Shown here: in pieces, positions 26,621-35,196 of the stretch
How positions within the stretch are numbered: position 1 is the first letter of the stretch
Layout of the letters: every line of letters begins with the position of its first letter
NCBI GenBank assembly: GCA_009783565.1
Contig: WRDF01000011.1
Location: 1 to 57,301, forward strand
Reading direction: 5' to 3'
Source of the DNA: Rikenellaceae bacterium
Lineage (GTDB): Bacteria > Bacteroidota > Bacteroidia > Bacteroidales > Rikenellaceae
Length of the DNA stretch: 57,301 bases
Program-made: the position numbers and the translations under genes
The notes under the pieces: model-generated
What the model was told of the DNA's origin: nothing
The model's database searches: none
Seen by the model: the letters and a program-made list of their open reading frames with translations, nothing else

Positions 26621-27908
26621 AGGAGTCCCCGATAGTTTTCTCCTGCATCTGGCGGCTCACTCCGAGTATCATGCCTATCGCAATGGAAGTGAACAGCAGC
26701 GACGATCCGCCCAGACTGATATAAGGCAGCGGCAGTCCCGTGACGGGGAACAAATCGACCGCCACCAACATGCTCACGAACGCCTGCAACGTGATGAGCG
26801 TTCCCAGCCCCAAGACCAGCAGGCTCGGAAAACTTTTCTCGCACCGCCTGAAAATCACTATCGTACGGTAGAACAGCCACAGATAGAGCACCAGCACGAG
26901 CATTGCACCCACAAGACCATACTCTTCGACGATGAACGCATAGGCATAGTCCGAGAACGGCAGCGGCAGATTCGTACGCTGGACGCTTTGCCCCGGCCCT
27001 CGCCCCACAATACCGCCTGAGGCGATAGCCATTTTGGCGTTTTCGACCTGATGGGCGTTGCGCTCGCGCACGGCAAGTTCATCGGGGGTCATCTCCGCCT
27101 TTTCGATGCCTGCGAAACTCGTTACGCGGTTTACCCACACCTCCGACCGCCCCAGTCCGAACGCATACATCACCGCCACGACGAAGGCTACGGACAGGAT
27201 CACTTTGCGCAGCAGCCGCCAGATTTCCCGCCCGCGCACGCGACCCAGGTAGAACATCACCAGACACGTGACGAAAAGCAGCGCCGACGTTGAGAAGTTC
27301 GAGATGAAAATCATGCCGCACGCAAGAGCTATGGGCAGCAGCAGCGGCATGGTCATATTGCGCATCACCCAGCGGTTGCGTTCGCGGCGTTTTTCGGTCA
27401 GTCGCGCAAAGAGCGGCGCGACGGGCAGCAGTTCCTGGCGGTTGATGTCACCCTGACGCTTGGCCAGCTCTTTGGCCAGCACCATGACGAGCGTAATTTT
27501 CAGGAAATCGGCAGGCTGGAACGTCAGTCCCGCAAATCGCAACGAGCGCGTGGCTTCATTCGCCGTCACGCCAACGAAGAACGTCAGGACCATCAGCCCC
27601 AGCGCGGCGAAGAACAACGGACGCGTATAGCGCGAATACGATTGATAGTCGAACCGGTGGACGACGAACATCACGCCGAATCCGAGCAGCAGGAATCTCA
27701 ACTGGTTGAGCATGTAGAATGACGTCTGCTGCGAACGGCTGTATGCCAGCGGCGCAGTCGAAGAGTATATCACCAGCACCGATATGATGGCCAGCGCGGC
27801 GATAATGATCCACAACGACGCATCGCCGCCGAAGATGCGCCCCTTGAAGAGTTTCCTGTGTTCCGTTGCCGTCTGTTGCCGTTCTGCGTCTTCCATACCT
27901 GCATCCAT
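26619..27908 (-). CDS. ftsW: SEDS peptidoglycan polymerase, FtsW type
   Basis: About 429 residues with many membrane helices. Family motifs include FAGLTFQPADFLKITLVMVL, GGIVGRGPGQSVQRTNLPLP (the G-x-G-P-G-x-S loop), AFIVEEYGLVGAML and FPVTGLPLPYISLGGSSLL. SEDS proteins polymerise lipid II; FtsW acts at the division septum, and the sequence looks more like FtsW than RodA. ATG 27908 was chosen (27896 is an alternative, MEDAERQQ): the frame stays open further upstream, but that part lies antisense to the TPM gene and looks non-coding. TATTTTTG on the minus strand (27924-27917) would start transcription almost at the ATG. The stop codon touches a family A repeat. Confidence 0.9.
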   Translation of the reverse strand: MDAGMEDAERQQTATEHRKLFKGRIFGGDASLWIIIAALAIISVLVIYSSTAPLAYSRSQQTSFYMLNQLRFLLLGFGVMFVVHRFDYQSYSRYTRPLFFAALGLMVLTFFVGVTANEATRSLRFAGLTFQPADFLKITLVMVLAKELAKRQGDINRQELLPVAPLFARLTEKRRERNRWVMRNMTMPLLLPIALACGMIFISNFSTSALLFVTCLVMFYLGRVRGREIWRLLRKVILSVAFVVAVMYAFGLGRSEVWVNRVTSFAGIEKAEMTPDELAVRERNAHQVENAKMAIASGGIVGRGPGQSVQRTNLPLPFSDYAYAFIVEEYGLVGAMLVLVLYLWLFYRTIVIFRRCEKSFPSLLVLGLGTLITLQAFVSMLVAVDLFPVTGLPLPYISLGGSSLLFTSIAIGMILGVSRQMQEKTIGDS

Positions 27909-27916
27909 ACCGTACG

Positions 27917-27924
27917 CAAAAATA
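27917..27924 (-). promoter_or_regulatory. -7 box for ftsW
   Basis: On the minus strand TATTTTTG matches TAnnTTTG, ending 8 nt before the ATG at 27908. No -33 box with proper spacing is seen. The start site would leave almost no leader. Confidence 0.45.
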
Positions 27925-27967
27925 GTGGTTTTATGCCAAAGCGGCATCAATATTGAGAGAATTGTGG

Positions 27968-27975
27968 TAAATTTG
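27968..27975 (+). promoter_or_regulatory. -7 box for the TPM-domain gene
   Basis: TAAATTTG is an exact TAnnTTTG match, 23 nt before the ATG at 27999. It is divergent from the ftsW box across about 45 nt. No clear -33 box. Confidence 0.5.
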
Positions 27976-27998
27976 CGGATGCTTGTTCTCAAGAAGAG

Positions 27999-28904
27999 AT
28001 GAAATATTTCAGCAAAATATTCGCGCTTTGCTGCTTGTCTGTGCTCGCGGGCATTGCATCGGCTTTTTCGCAAGGCAGGGTTTACGGCGTTGCCGATGTG
28101 CCGAATCCACAGAATGCGGGCGCGTGGAATTTCGTGAGCAACCCTGACGGTACGCTCTCCGCCGCGACGGTCAGCGAGGCGAATCGTACACTTGCCGCCT
28201 TGCGTGAACAAACGGGAGCAGAGGTGGCGGTAGTAGCGGTCGGCTCTATCGGCGAACTTCCGATCGAGGAGTTCGGTCTGGGGATTTTGCGTAACTGGGG
28301 GATAGGACGGCGCGACCGGAACGACGGACTGCTGATATTGCTCGTTACGGACGACCGATTGGTGAGATTCGAGGTCGGTTTCGGGCTGGAAGGCGTGATG
28401 ACCGACGCGCTCGGCAAGCGCATTCAGACAGCTCGCATGATGCCTTACCTGCAAGCGGGCGACTGGAACGGGGCGGTTTTAGCGGCCGTAGCAGCCGTAG
28501 CCGAAGTGCTGACCGACCCTGCAAGCGAATTGCACCGCGAAGATGCGGCACAGGCGGAAGAGCCTCCCCTCTGGGTGATCCTGCTCCTTCTGCTTGGCGG
28601 CGTCGGGGTGATAATGGCCCTTGCGATGTTTGCCCAACGGCACGCGAACCGTTGCGCACGATGCGGCACACAGATGCGGGCGGAGGGCACTAAGGCGGGT
28701 GTCACCACAATGAAATGCCCGAAATGCGGCAACACCACGACGCGCCGTTCGGGGCATTCCATCGGCGGAACTATCGCCGGAGGGATGATCGGCGGAATGA
28801 TGGGCGGTCGACGCGGCGGATTCGGAGGCGGTTTGGGCGGTGGCGGACGCGGCGGATTCGGGGGCGGCTTTGGCGGCGGCGGCGGAGCGACGACAAGATT
28901 TTAG
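27999..28904 (+). CDS. TPM-domain (YgcG-like) membrane protein with zinc ribbon and Gly-rich tail
   Basis: A 301-residue exported protein. Signal peptide at 1-25 (LAGIASAFSQG); TPM domain about 40-170 (LREQTGAEVAVVAVGSIGEL, EFGLGILRNWGIGRRDRNDG, GLEGVMTDALGKR); membrane helix about 190-210 (LWVILLLLLGGVGVIMALAM). Then comes a cytoplasmic zinc ribbon with two CxxC pairs (CARC...CPKC) and a Gly-rich tail (about 250-301). TPM proteins are implicated in photosystem repair in plants and in envelope stress elsewhere; their bacterial role is unclear. A lemA-like gene follows 121 nt later, a common pairing. The neighbourhood suggests an envelope-associated role. Confidence 0.85.
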   Translation: MKYFSKIFALCCLSVLAGIASAFSQGRVYGVADVPNPQNAGAWNFVSNPDGTLSAATVSEANRTLAALREQTGAEVAVVAVGSIGELPIEEFGLGILRNWGIGRRDRNDGLLILLVTDDRLVRFEVGFGLEGVMTDALGKRIQTARMMPYLQAGDWNGAVLAAVAAVAEVLTDPASELHREDAAQAEEPPLWVILLLLLGGVGVIMALAMFAQRHANRCARCGTQMRAEGTKAGVTTMKCPKCGNTTTRRSGHSIGGTIAGGMIGGMMGGRRGGFGGGLGGGGRGGFGGGFGGGGGATTRF

Positions 28905-28913
28905 ACATACCAC

Positions 28914-28990
28914 GTCATTGCGAGGGCTGCATAGCCCGAAGCAATCCGGAAAAATCACTGGATTGCTTCGCCTTTCAGGCTCGCAATGAC
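28914..28990. repeat. Palindromic repeat of family B (full copy)
   Basis: Starts GTCATTGCGAGGGCTGCATA and ends with GCCTTTCAGGCTCGCAATGA then C. The internal halves GAAGCAATCC and GGATTGCTTC complete a hairpin of about 77 nt. It lies 9 nt after the TPM gene stop. Confidence 0.85.
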
Positions 28991-29025
28991 GATACAATAA
29001 AGCAAACACAAAAACACACAAGAAT

Positions 29026-29607
29026 ATGAAAAAGTCGTGGATAATTATTTTGGTCATCGTCGCGGTAGTCGTTATTTCGATGGTGCGCATGTATAACGGT
29101 ATGGTCACCATGCAGGAGCGCGTGAATACGGCTTGGGCGAATGTCGAGACGCAGTACCAGAGGCGCGCAGACCTGATTCCGAATCTCGTGAACACGGTGC
29201 GCGGATACGCTTCACACGAGCAGGAGACGTTCGCAGCCGTAACGGAGGCGCGCTCGCGGGCGACACAGATGACCGTCAGTGCAGAGGGCCTCACGCCCGA
29301 AGCGCTTGCGCAGTACAACCGCGCGCAGGGTGAACTCGGCTCGGCGATCGGGCGGCTGCTTATGATCCAGGAGAACTACCCGGAGTTGCGTGCGAACCAG
29401 AATTTCCTTGAACTGCAATCGCAGCTGGAAGGTACGGAGAACCGCATCGGCGTAGCGCGCCGCGACTTCAACCTCGCCGCGCAGCAATATAATACCGCCG
29501 TCCGCCGCTTCCCACGAAATCTGATGGCATCGATGTTCGGATTCGACGAGAAACCGTACTTTGCCGCTGCGGAGGGGACAGACGTTGCGCCGACGGTGGA
29601 GTTTTGA
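29026..29607 (+). CDS. LemA family protein
   Basis: A 193-residue protein with an N-terminal membrane anchor (about 5-20, IIILVIVAVVVISMV) and a helical LemA domain carrying WANVETQYQRRADLIPNLVN and TVRGYASHEQETF near the start. The later part has the usual RRDFNLAAQQYNTAVRRFP and LMASMFGF. LemA proteins sit in the membrane facing outward and commonly pair with TPM-domain proteins, as here; the molecular role is unknown. The length is normal. Confidence 0.93.
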   Translation: MKKSWIIILVIVAVVVISMVRMYNGMVTMQERVNTAWANVETQYQRRADLIPNLVNTVRGYASHEQETFAAVTEARSRATQMTVSAEGLTPEALAQYNRAQGELGSAIGRLLMIQENYPELRANQNFLELQSQLEGTENRIGVARRDFNLAAQQYNTAVRRFPRNLMASMFGFDEKPYFAAAEGTDVAPTVEF

Positions 29608-29637
29608 TTTCGCTCGGCAGTGACGACCGAAAAACAA

Positions 29638-30819
29638 ATGCCCGACATAAGGATTTCCGATTACGATTACGACCTGCCTGAGGAGCGGATCGCCAAGTTT
29701 CCTGTGGCGCAGCGCGATGCAGCGCGGCTGTTGGTCTCACGGAAGGGCGAAATTTCACAGAAAAAATTCGCACAACTCGGCGAAGTGCTGCCTGAAAGAT
29801 CGCTGTTGGTTTTCAACAACACGCGGGTGATCCGCGCACGCATAGTGATGCACAAGCCGAGCGGCGCGCGCATCGAGTTGTTCTGCCTCGAACCTCACGA
29901 GCCGGCCGACTATGAGCGCGCTTTTGCGGCGCGGAGTGAGTGCGTATGGCGATGTATGGTGGGCAACTCGAAGAAGTGGAAAGAGGGTGCGCTGGAAATC
30001 GTATTCGACGGCGGCAGGCTCGAAGCCACGCGCGCGGCCGGTGCAGACGAAATCCGTTTCCGCTGGGATGCCGACCTCACGTTCGGGCAGCTGCTGGAAC
30101 ATCTGGGGCGAATACCGATCCCGCCGTATCTGGGACGCGAAAGTGAGGAAGTGGACAACAGCCGTTATCAGACCGTTTATTCGCGCTTCGAGGGGTCGGT
30201 CGCCGCTCCGACGGCAGGCCTGCATTTCACACCGGAGCTGTTGGAGAATCTGCGTAAGGACGGCACGACGATGAGCGAGGTGACACTGCATGTCGGCGCG
30301 GGAACGTTCCTACCCGTGAAGAGCGATGCGGCCGTCGACCATCACATGCACACCGAGCGGTTCGAGATTTCGGCGGAGCTTTTGGAAAGTTTGATAAGTT
30401 ATGCCGGAGGGGTCACAGCCGTAGGAACGACCACAGTGCGCACGCTCGAAAGCCTTACGGGGCTGGGATACAGAGTTTTGCAAGAGGGAGCGCCCGATGC
30501 CGAGCGGGCTGTGGGACAGTGGGAACTTTATGATATTCCGCCGTCGCTTACAGGTGCGGAATTGCTCGCGGAGTTGCTCGCGTGGATGCGCTCGCAGGGC
30601 ATCGGGAGACTCAAAACCGCGACGCAGATAATGATAATGCCCGGTTTCCGTTTCCGCATCGTCGATTCCATGATCACAAATTTCCATCAGCCGCGCAGCA
30701 CACTGCTGTTGCTCGTGTCGGCATTCGTGGGCGACCATTGGCGCGAAGCATATGATTATGCCCTGGCCAACGACTTCCGATTCCTAAGCTACGGCGACAG
30801 TTCGATATTTATCAAATGA
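29638..30819 (+). CDS. queA: S-adenosylmethionine:tRNA ribosyltransferase-isomerase
   Basis: A 393-residue QueA, transferring the ribosyl part of SAM to preQ1 in the wobble position of tRNA and making epoxyqueuosine. Motifs: LPEERIAKFP near the start, LLVFNNTRVIRARI, GRIPIPPYLGR, YQTVYSR followed by GSVAAPTAGLHFT, LHVGAGTFLPV and ITNFHQPRSTLLLLVSAF. ATG 29638 was preferred to an in-frame GTG at 29620. Queuosine is placed in tRNAs with GUN anticodons, including the two tRNA genes of this window (Asn GUU, His GUG), the His gene lying just downstream. The stop codon lies inside the terminator stem. Confidence 0.95.
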   Translation: MPDIRISDYDYDLPEERIAKFPVAQRDAARLLVSRKGEISQKKFAQLGEVLPERSLLVFNNTRVIRARIVMHKPSGARIELFCLEPHEPADYERAFAARSECVWRCMVGNSKKWKEGALEIVFDGGRLEATRAAGADEIRFRWDADLTFGQLLEHLGRIPIPPYLGRESEEVDNSRYQTVYSRFEGSVAAPTAGLHFTPELLENLRKDGTTMSEVTLHVGAGTFLPVKSDAAVDHHMHTERFEISAELLESLISYAGGVTAVGTTTVRTLESLTGLGYRVLQEGAPDAERAVGQWELYDIPPSLTGAELLAELLAWMRSQGIGRLKTATQIMIMPGFRFRIVDSMITNFHQPRSTLLLLVSAFVGDHWREAYDYALANDFRFLSYGDSSIFIK

Positions 30820-30852
30820 AAAAGCCTCCCGTTGGAGGCTTTTTCATTTGAT
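30811..30852. terminator. Terminator overlapping the queA stop, also serving tRNA-His
   Basis: Perfect 19-bp stem: 30811-30829 (ATCAAATGAAAAAGCCTCC) pairs with 30834-30852, with loop CGTT. The left arm contains the last queA codons and TGA (30817-30819). U-runs follow the stem core on both strands, so it can also end the minus-strand tRNA-His transcript. Confidence 0.85.
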
Positions 30853-30855
30853 ACG

Positions 30856-30930
<75 letters not shown>

Positions 30931-31097
30931 GTGTTTCTGAACCGCGCGTACACAACGAATATTGCGATTCAGAGTGCAAATCTAATGATTTTTTTCCTGC
31001 TGCCAAAATTTATGACGCAAAATATTCGAATAAGCAAAAGTTATTAATATTTCGCATTGTATAAAATAATAATATACATCTGCGCGTTTTTATATCG

Positions 31098-31104
31098 AAA
31101 GGAG
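31098..31104 (+). promoter_or_regulatory. Shine-Dalgarno site of clpC
   Basis: AAAGGAG, 8 nt before ATG 31113 and only 2 nt before ATG 31107. Good SD sites are rare in this phylum and none of the neighbouring genes has one. It favours 31113 as start. Upstream, 30931-31090 is AT-rich and holds no exact TAnnTTTG box. Confidence 0.6.
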
Positions 31105-31112
31105 ATATGAAA

Positions 31113-33722
31113 ATGCAAATCAGACAATCGGCAACGCTTCAACGCCATTTACGCACGGGTAGTCGCGAGGCTCAACGCGCGGGGATATTCCCGCTGATGC
31201 ACGAGATAGCTTTTGTCTCGATGCTCGGCGACGGAAATTCTCATGCGAGGCAAATTCTGGGTGCATTTCTCAAAGACTGGGAAGTCTACCAGATGGGCGT
31301 GCGCATCGAACGCGAGTGCTCCAAGGCGGCCAATGAACACAAAGATGTGCCTGCGACAGACCCGCGCAAGATAGTCAGCGAAATAATAGAAGGTATCGAG
31401 AATGCGCGGCTCGCAGCGGGCGGAGCGGAGGGCGGTGTGTCCAACACCGGTCATTTTTTGTTGTGGCTGCTTACCCAACGCGACTCCGTGTGTGCGCAAA
31501 CACTTGAATTATATGATGTTACACTTGAAAAGGTCGTCGAGCAACTTACGAATTTGCCCGACAGCGAAGATATTTACATCGATGTCGAAGCGATCGAAAA
31601 ATTCGTGAACGACAAATTGGTTCAGCATCGTAAGCAGCAGCAACAGCATGTTGCCGACGAGTCTGCGGGAGATGAAGGCGACGAGGAAGATTACAGCAGC
31701 GGCGGCGCTGCCACGAAAACCAAAACCAGGAAAGGCAGCAAGTCGATGATCGAACAATTTGCCGTGAATCTCACACAACGCGCCCGTAACGGCGAGATAG
31801 ACCCCGTCGTCGGACGTACGCGCGAGATAGAGCGCCTGGTGCAGATTCTCGGCCGCCGCAAAAAGAACAATCCGGTGCTGATCGGCGAACCGGGCGTAGG
31901 CAAGAGCGCCATCGTCGAGGGACTTGCGCTGCGCATGGCCTCGCGCGAGACACCCTATGCCCTGCGCGGCAAAGAGATATATTCGCTCGACGTGACATCG
32001 CTCGTGGCCGGCACTAAATATCGAGGCGAGTTCGAGGAGCGCATCAAGAAGTTGCTGGACGAACTCACCGCCAACCGTAACGTCATACTCTTCATCGACG
32101 AGATTCATACCATCGTAGGCGCGGGGAGCACGCAAGGCAGTCTTGACACCGCGAATATATTAAAGCCTGCGCTGGCGCGCGGCGAGTTGCAGTGTATCGG
32201 CGCGACGACGCTGGACGAATACCGCGAGAATATCGAGAAAGACGGGGCGCTGGAACGCCGCTTCCAGAAAATTCTGGTCGAACCCGCCACGCGCGACGAG
32301 ACGCTGCATATTTTGGAGAACATAAAGGGCAGCTACGAGCGTCATCACGGCGTACAGTATACTCAGGCGGCTCTGCGGGCGTGTGTCGATCTGAGCGACC
32401 GTTATATCACCGACCGCCATCTGCCCGACAAGGCCATAGACGCTCTGGATGAGGCAGGCGCGAAGGCCCGGCTTGCCGCCATGCCCGAACCTAAGTCTCT
32501 GCGTGACCTCGAACGGGATATACAGGCGGCGCTCGCCGAACGTCAGGCCGCCGTCGCCGCATCGGATTTCGACGCGGCATCACGCCTGCGTCTGCGCGTG
32601 CTGTCACTGCGTGCGAAACTCGAAGAAGCCCGCGAAGATTGGCGGGCAGAGGTCGAAGCCAACCGGCCCGTAATAGGCGTGGAGCATATAGAAGAGATTA
32701 TTGCCTCGATGACGGGCATCCCCGTCGAGCGTGCTTCGCAGGACGAAAAAGCTCGTCTGGGCGCGATGAACGACCACCTTTCAGGGCGCGTTATCGGACA
32801 GGATACGGCGGTAGAGAAGGTCGTGAAGTCGATACAGCGCAGTCGCGCAGGACTCAAAGACCCGAACAAACCCATAGGCGTTTTCATGTTCGTTGGCCCG
32901 ACGGGCGTTGGGAAAACGCATCTTGCGAAAGAACTTTCGCGCTGGATGTTCGACCGTCCCGATGCTTTGATCCGCATCGACATGAGCGAATATTCGGAGA
33001 AACACAACGTGAGCCGCATGATCGGTTCGCCTCCCGGATATGTGGGCTACAACGAGGGCGGGCAGCTGACCGAAGCCGTGCGCCGGCAGCCGTACGCAGT
33101 GGTGCTTTTCGACGAGATCGAGAAAGCGCACCCCGACGTATTCAATATAATGTTGCAGATATTCGACGACGGGCAGCTCACCGACGGCAACGGCCGCAAA
33201 GTGGATTTCCGCAACACGGTGATCATTATGACATCCAACGTCGGGTCGCGCACCATCGCGCGCAAAGCTCCGGTGGTGGGCTACAATACCTCGAACAAAG
33301 AATCGATCCAGGTGGCCGACACGGCATCGAACTACCGCGGCGCGCTGGAAACAGCGTTCGCTCCGGAGTTCATCAACCGCATCGACGACATCGTGGTTTT
33401 CAACACACTGCGGATGGAGGATGTGGAACGCATCGTCGATCTCGAACTGGGCGGCCTGTTCGACCGCGCGCGCAAGCTGGGCTTTAAGATGCGCGTTTCG
33501 GCTAAAGCCAAGAAGCACCTTGCTGCCCTGGGCTACGAACCGCGCTACGGCGTGCGCTCGCTGAAACGTACGATTCTCGATAACGTAGAAGAGCCTCTGG
33601 CTACGATGATCGTTTCGGGAGAAGTCGGCGACGGTGATACCGTAACCATCGGAGTGCGCGGCGAACAGATAGAGCTTGTCCGCAAAATCCCACGCGCGCG
33701 TGTTTTATTGCCTACCGGATAA
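31113..33722 (+). CDS. clpC: ATP-dependent Clp protease ATP-binding subunit ClpC
   Basis: About 869 residues (numbering here from the alternative ATG at 31107). Parts: divergent Clp N-domain (1-170), an acidic/basic linker (about 183-210), AAA1 with Walker A GEPGVGKS (260-267) and Walker B ILFIDE, a UVR-like middle segment (about 485-511, [20 protein letters not shown]), AAA2 with Walker A GPTGVGKT (597-604) and [15 protein letters not shown], and a D2-small domain. The ClpP-binding loop appears as VVGY. The hexamer unfolds substrates for ClpP. The last residues (RARVLLPTG) and the stop are encoded by a family A repeat, so the native C-terminus has been replaced. Confidence 0.93.
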   Translation: MQIRQSATLQRHLRTGSREAQRAGIFPLMHEIAFVSMLGDGNSHARQILGAFLKDWEVYQMGVRIERECSKAANEHKDVPATDPRKIVSEIIEGIENARLAAGGAEGGVSNTGHFLLWLLTQRDSVCAQTLELYDVTLEKVVEQLTNLPDSEDIYIDVEAIEKFVNDKLVQHRKQQQQHVADESAGDEGDEEDYSSGGAATKTKTRKGSKSMIEQFAVNLTQRARNGEIDPVVGRTREIERLVQILGRRKKNNPVLIGEPGVGKSAIVEGLALRMASRETPYALRGKEIYSLDVTSLVAGTKYRGEFEERIKKLLDELTANRNVILFIDEIHTIVGAGSTQGSLDTANILKPALARGELQCIGATTLDEYRENIEKDGALERRFQKILVEPATRDETLHILENIKGSYERHHGVQYTQAALRACVDLSDRYITDRHLPDKAIDALDEAGAKARLAAMPEPKSLRDLERDIQAALAERQAAVAASDFDAASRLRLRVLSLRAKLEEAREDWRAEVEANRPVIGVEHIEEIIASMTGIPVERASQDEKARLGAMNDHLSGRVIGQDTAVEKVVKSIQRSRAGLKDPNKPIGVFMFVGPTGVGKTHLAKELSRWMFDRPDALIRIDMSEYSEKHNVSRMIGSPPGYVGYNEGGQLTEAVRRQPYAVVLFDEIEKAHPDVFNIMLQIFDDGQLTDGNGRKVDFRNTVIIMTSNVGSRTIARKAPVVGYNTSNKESIQVADTASNYRGALETAFAPEFINRIDDIVVFNTLRMEDVERIVDLELGGLFDRARKLGFKMRVSAKAKKHLAALGYEPRYGVRSLKRTILDNVEEPLATMIVSGEVGDGDTVTIGVRGEQIELVRKIPRARVLLPTG

Positions 33723-33747
33723 CTGTCATTGCGGGCTTGACCCGCAA
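33691..33747. repeat. Composite repeat A plus half B, encoding the clpC C-terminus
   Basis: CACGCGCGCGTGTTTTATTG and CCTACCGGATAA form a degenerate family A copy; it is read as the last codons and TAA (33720-33722) of clpC. It is followed directly by a half-copy of family B, CTGTCATTGCGGGCTTGACC then CGCAA. Confidence 0.8.
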
Positions 33748-33781
33748 ACTAATTAACAACCCTGAACGACTAACCCGCAAC

Positions 33782-33822
33782 AAAAAACTCAGGTGCGAAA
33801 CTGTTTCGCACCTGAGTTTTTT
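33782..33822 (+). terminator. Terminator after clpC
   Basis: Perfect 19-bp stem: 33782-33800 (AAAAAACTCAGGTGCGAAA) pairs with 33804-33822, loop CTG, ending in a T-run. Confidence 0.9.
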
Positions 33823-33825
33823 GTA

Positions 33826-33833
33826 TAACTTTG
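33826..33833 (+). promoter_or_regulatory. -7 box of prmC
   Basis: TAACTTTG is an exact TAnnTTTG match and ends 5 nt before the ATG at 33839. Transcription would begin at or next to the start codon, giving a leaderless message. A weak TTTC (33804-33807) lies 18 nt upstream. Confidence 0.55.
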
Positions 33834-33838
33834 CCTGC

Positions 33839-34690
33839 ATGACCCGCCGCACGCTTTTCGACACTCTGCTGGGCGCGGCCTCGCAGGTTTACGACCCGCG
33901 CGAGGCACGGGCTGTCGCTTTGCTGCTTGCCGAAAGGCTCTACGGCATCTCGCGTGCACAGATCGCGTTCGAACCGTATGCGATTGTAGCGTGCGACACA
34001 GACATGTTGGGCGGCATCTTGCGGGAAATCGCTGCGGGACGACCTGCACAATATATTGTGGGCTACACAGAGTTCTGCGGCCTGCGCATCGACGTGCGGG
34101 AGGGCGTTCTCATCCCGCGCCCCGAAACCGAAGAACTCGTCGAATGGATGGCGAGCGAAGCCGGACCGGGTGCGACCATATTCGATGCGGGCACAGGCAG
34201 CGGAGCGATCGCCATTGCTCTCGCGACACGCATCGCCGACAGCCACGTCCATGCGATGGACATTTCACCGGCAGCTCTCGAAACCGCCGCCGCCAACGCA
34301 CGCCGCAACGACGCACAAGTGCGTTTTACACAGGGCGATATTTTCGACGGAAAAACGTGGGAGAGATGGCCGCCCGCAACGTTCGACATTATCGTCTCCA
34401 ACCCGCCCTACATTCCGCAAGCCGCCGCGCCGACGCTCCATTGCAACGTCGCGCGACACGAACCGCCCGCCGCGCTTTTCGTACCCAACAACGATCCGTT
34501 GCTCTTCTATCGCGCCATCGCGCGCGCGGGACACACGCTGCTCAAAACGGGCGGACTTTTATTTTTCGAAATATATGAACTTTTTGCGCCCCAGATGGAG
34601 GCGTTACTCGAAGCGGAGGGCTACCCGGATGTGATGGTGCGCCGCGACATAAACGGACGCGAGCGAATGATCAAAGCGACGAAACGATGA
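33839..34690 (+). CDS. prmC: Release factor N5-glutamine methyltransferase
   Basis: A 283-residue methyltransferase that modifies the GGQ glutamine of RF1 and RF2. Motifs: GRPAQYIVGYTEFCGLRIDV and LIPRPETEELVEW, SAM motif FDAGTGSGAIAIALA, and the catalytic VSNPPYIPQ. ATG 33839 was chosen because the longer frame runs through the clpC terminator and the promoter box. It overlaps recX by 4 nt (34687-34690). Confidence 0.93.
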   Translation: MTRRTLFDTLLGAASQVYDPREARAVALLLAERLYGISRAQIAFEPYAIVACDTDMLGGILREIAAGRPAQYIVGYTEFCGLRIDVREGVLIPRPETEELVEWMASEAGPGATIFDAGTGSGAIAIALATRIADSHVHAMDISPAALETAAANARRNDAQVRFTQGDIFDGKTWERWPPATFDIIVSNPPYIPQAAAPTLHCNVARHEPPAALFVPNNDPLLFYRAIARAGHTLLKTGGLLFFEIYELFAPQMEALLEAEGYPDVMVRRDINGRERMIKATKR

Positions 34691-35196
34691 ACGGCGAAAA
34701 CGGGACACGGCCTGCGCGCCGAACGAAGACGCCCGACGAGGCTCTCGCCGCGCTGATGCGGCTCGCCGCGCGCGGCGAGAAGTCGAGCGGCGACGCACTG
34801 CGCCTGATGCACACATGGGGTGTCGAGCAGACACAGCGCGCGGCGGTGCTCGCGAAGCTCGTCGAAGGGCGGTTCATCGACGATCGCCGTTACGCCGAAG
34901 CTTATGTGCGCGAGAAATCGCGCCTTAACGGCTGGGGGGTGCACAAAATCCGCCGGATGCTGCGAACCAAAGGCATCGACCGCACGACTATCGATGAAGC
35001 TCTTGCACGCATAGAGTCGTGCGCCGCGACGGAAAAATTACGGCAAATGCTCGCTCGCAAGATGCGCGGCACGACTCCCGAAACAAAAAACGAATTCTAC
35101 AAACTGCGAAACAAACTGATACGTTACGGGCTGTCGCTCGGATATGATTATGAGGATGTCGCGGCGGGGGTGGAGAAAGTGATGACCATCTACTGA
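34687..35196 (+). CDS. recX: Regulatory protein RecX
   Basis: A 169-residue RecX, inhibitor of RecA filament growth. It has the three-helix repeats typical of the family, with FIDDRRYAEAYVREKSRLNG then W-G-x-x-K-I-R-R-x-L-x-x-K-G-I. ATGA overlap with prmC indicates coupling. Its stop overlaps the 3' end of the convergent tilS gene by 7 nt. The region is GC-rich. Confidence 0.9.
   Translation: MNGENGTRPARRTKTPDEALAALMRLAARGEKSSGDALRLMHTWGVEQTQRAAVLAKLVEGRFIDDRRYAEAYVREKSRLNGWGVHKIRRMLRTKGIDRTTIDEALARIESCAATEKLRQMLARKMRGTTPETKNEFYKLRNKLIRYGLSLGYDYEDVAAGVEKVMTIY

Noticed and set aside
27909-28454. N-terminal extension of the ftsW frame by 182 codons
   Set aside because: The extension is antisense to the TPM-domain gene, crosses two promoter boxes and has no SEDS similarity.
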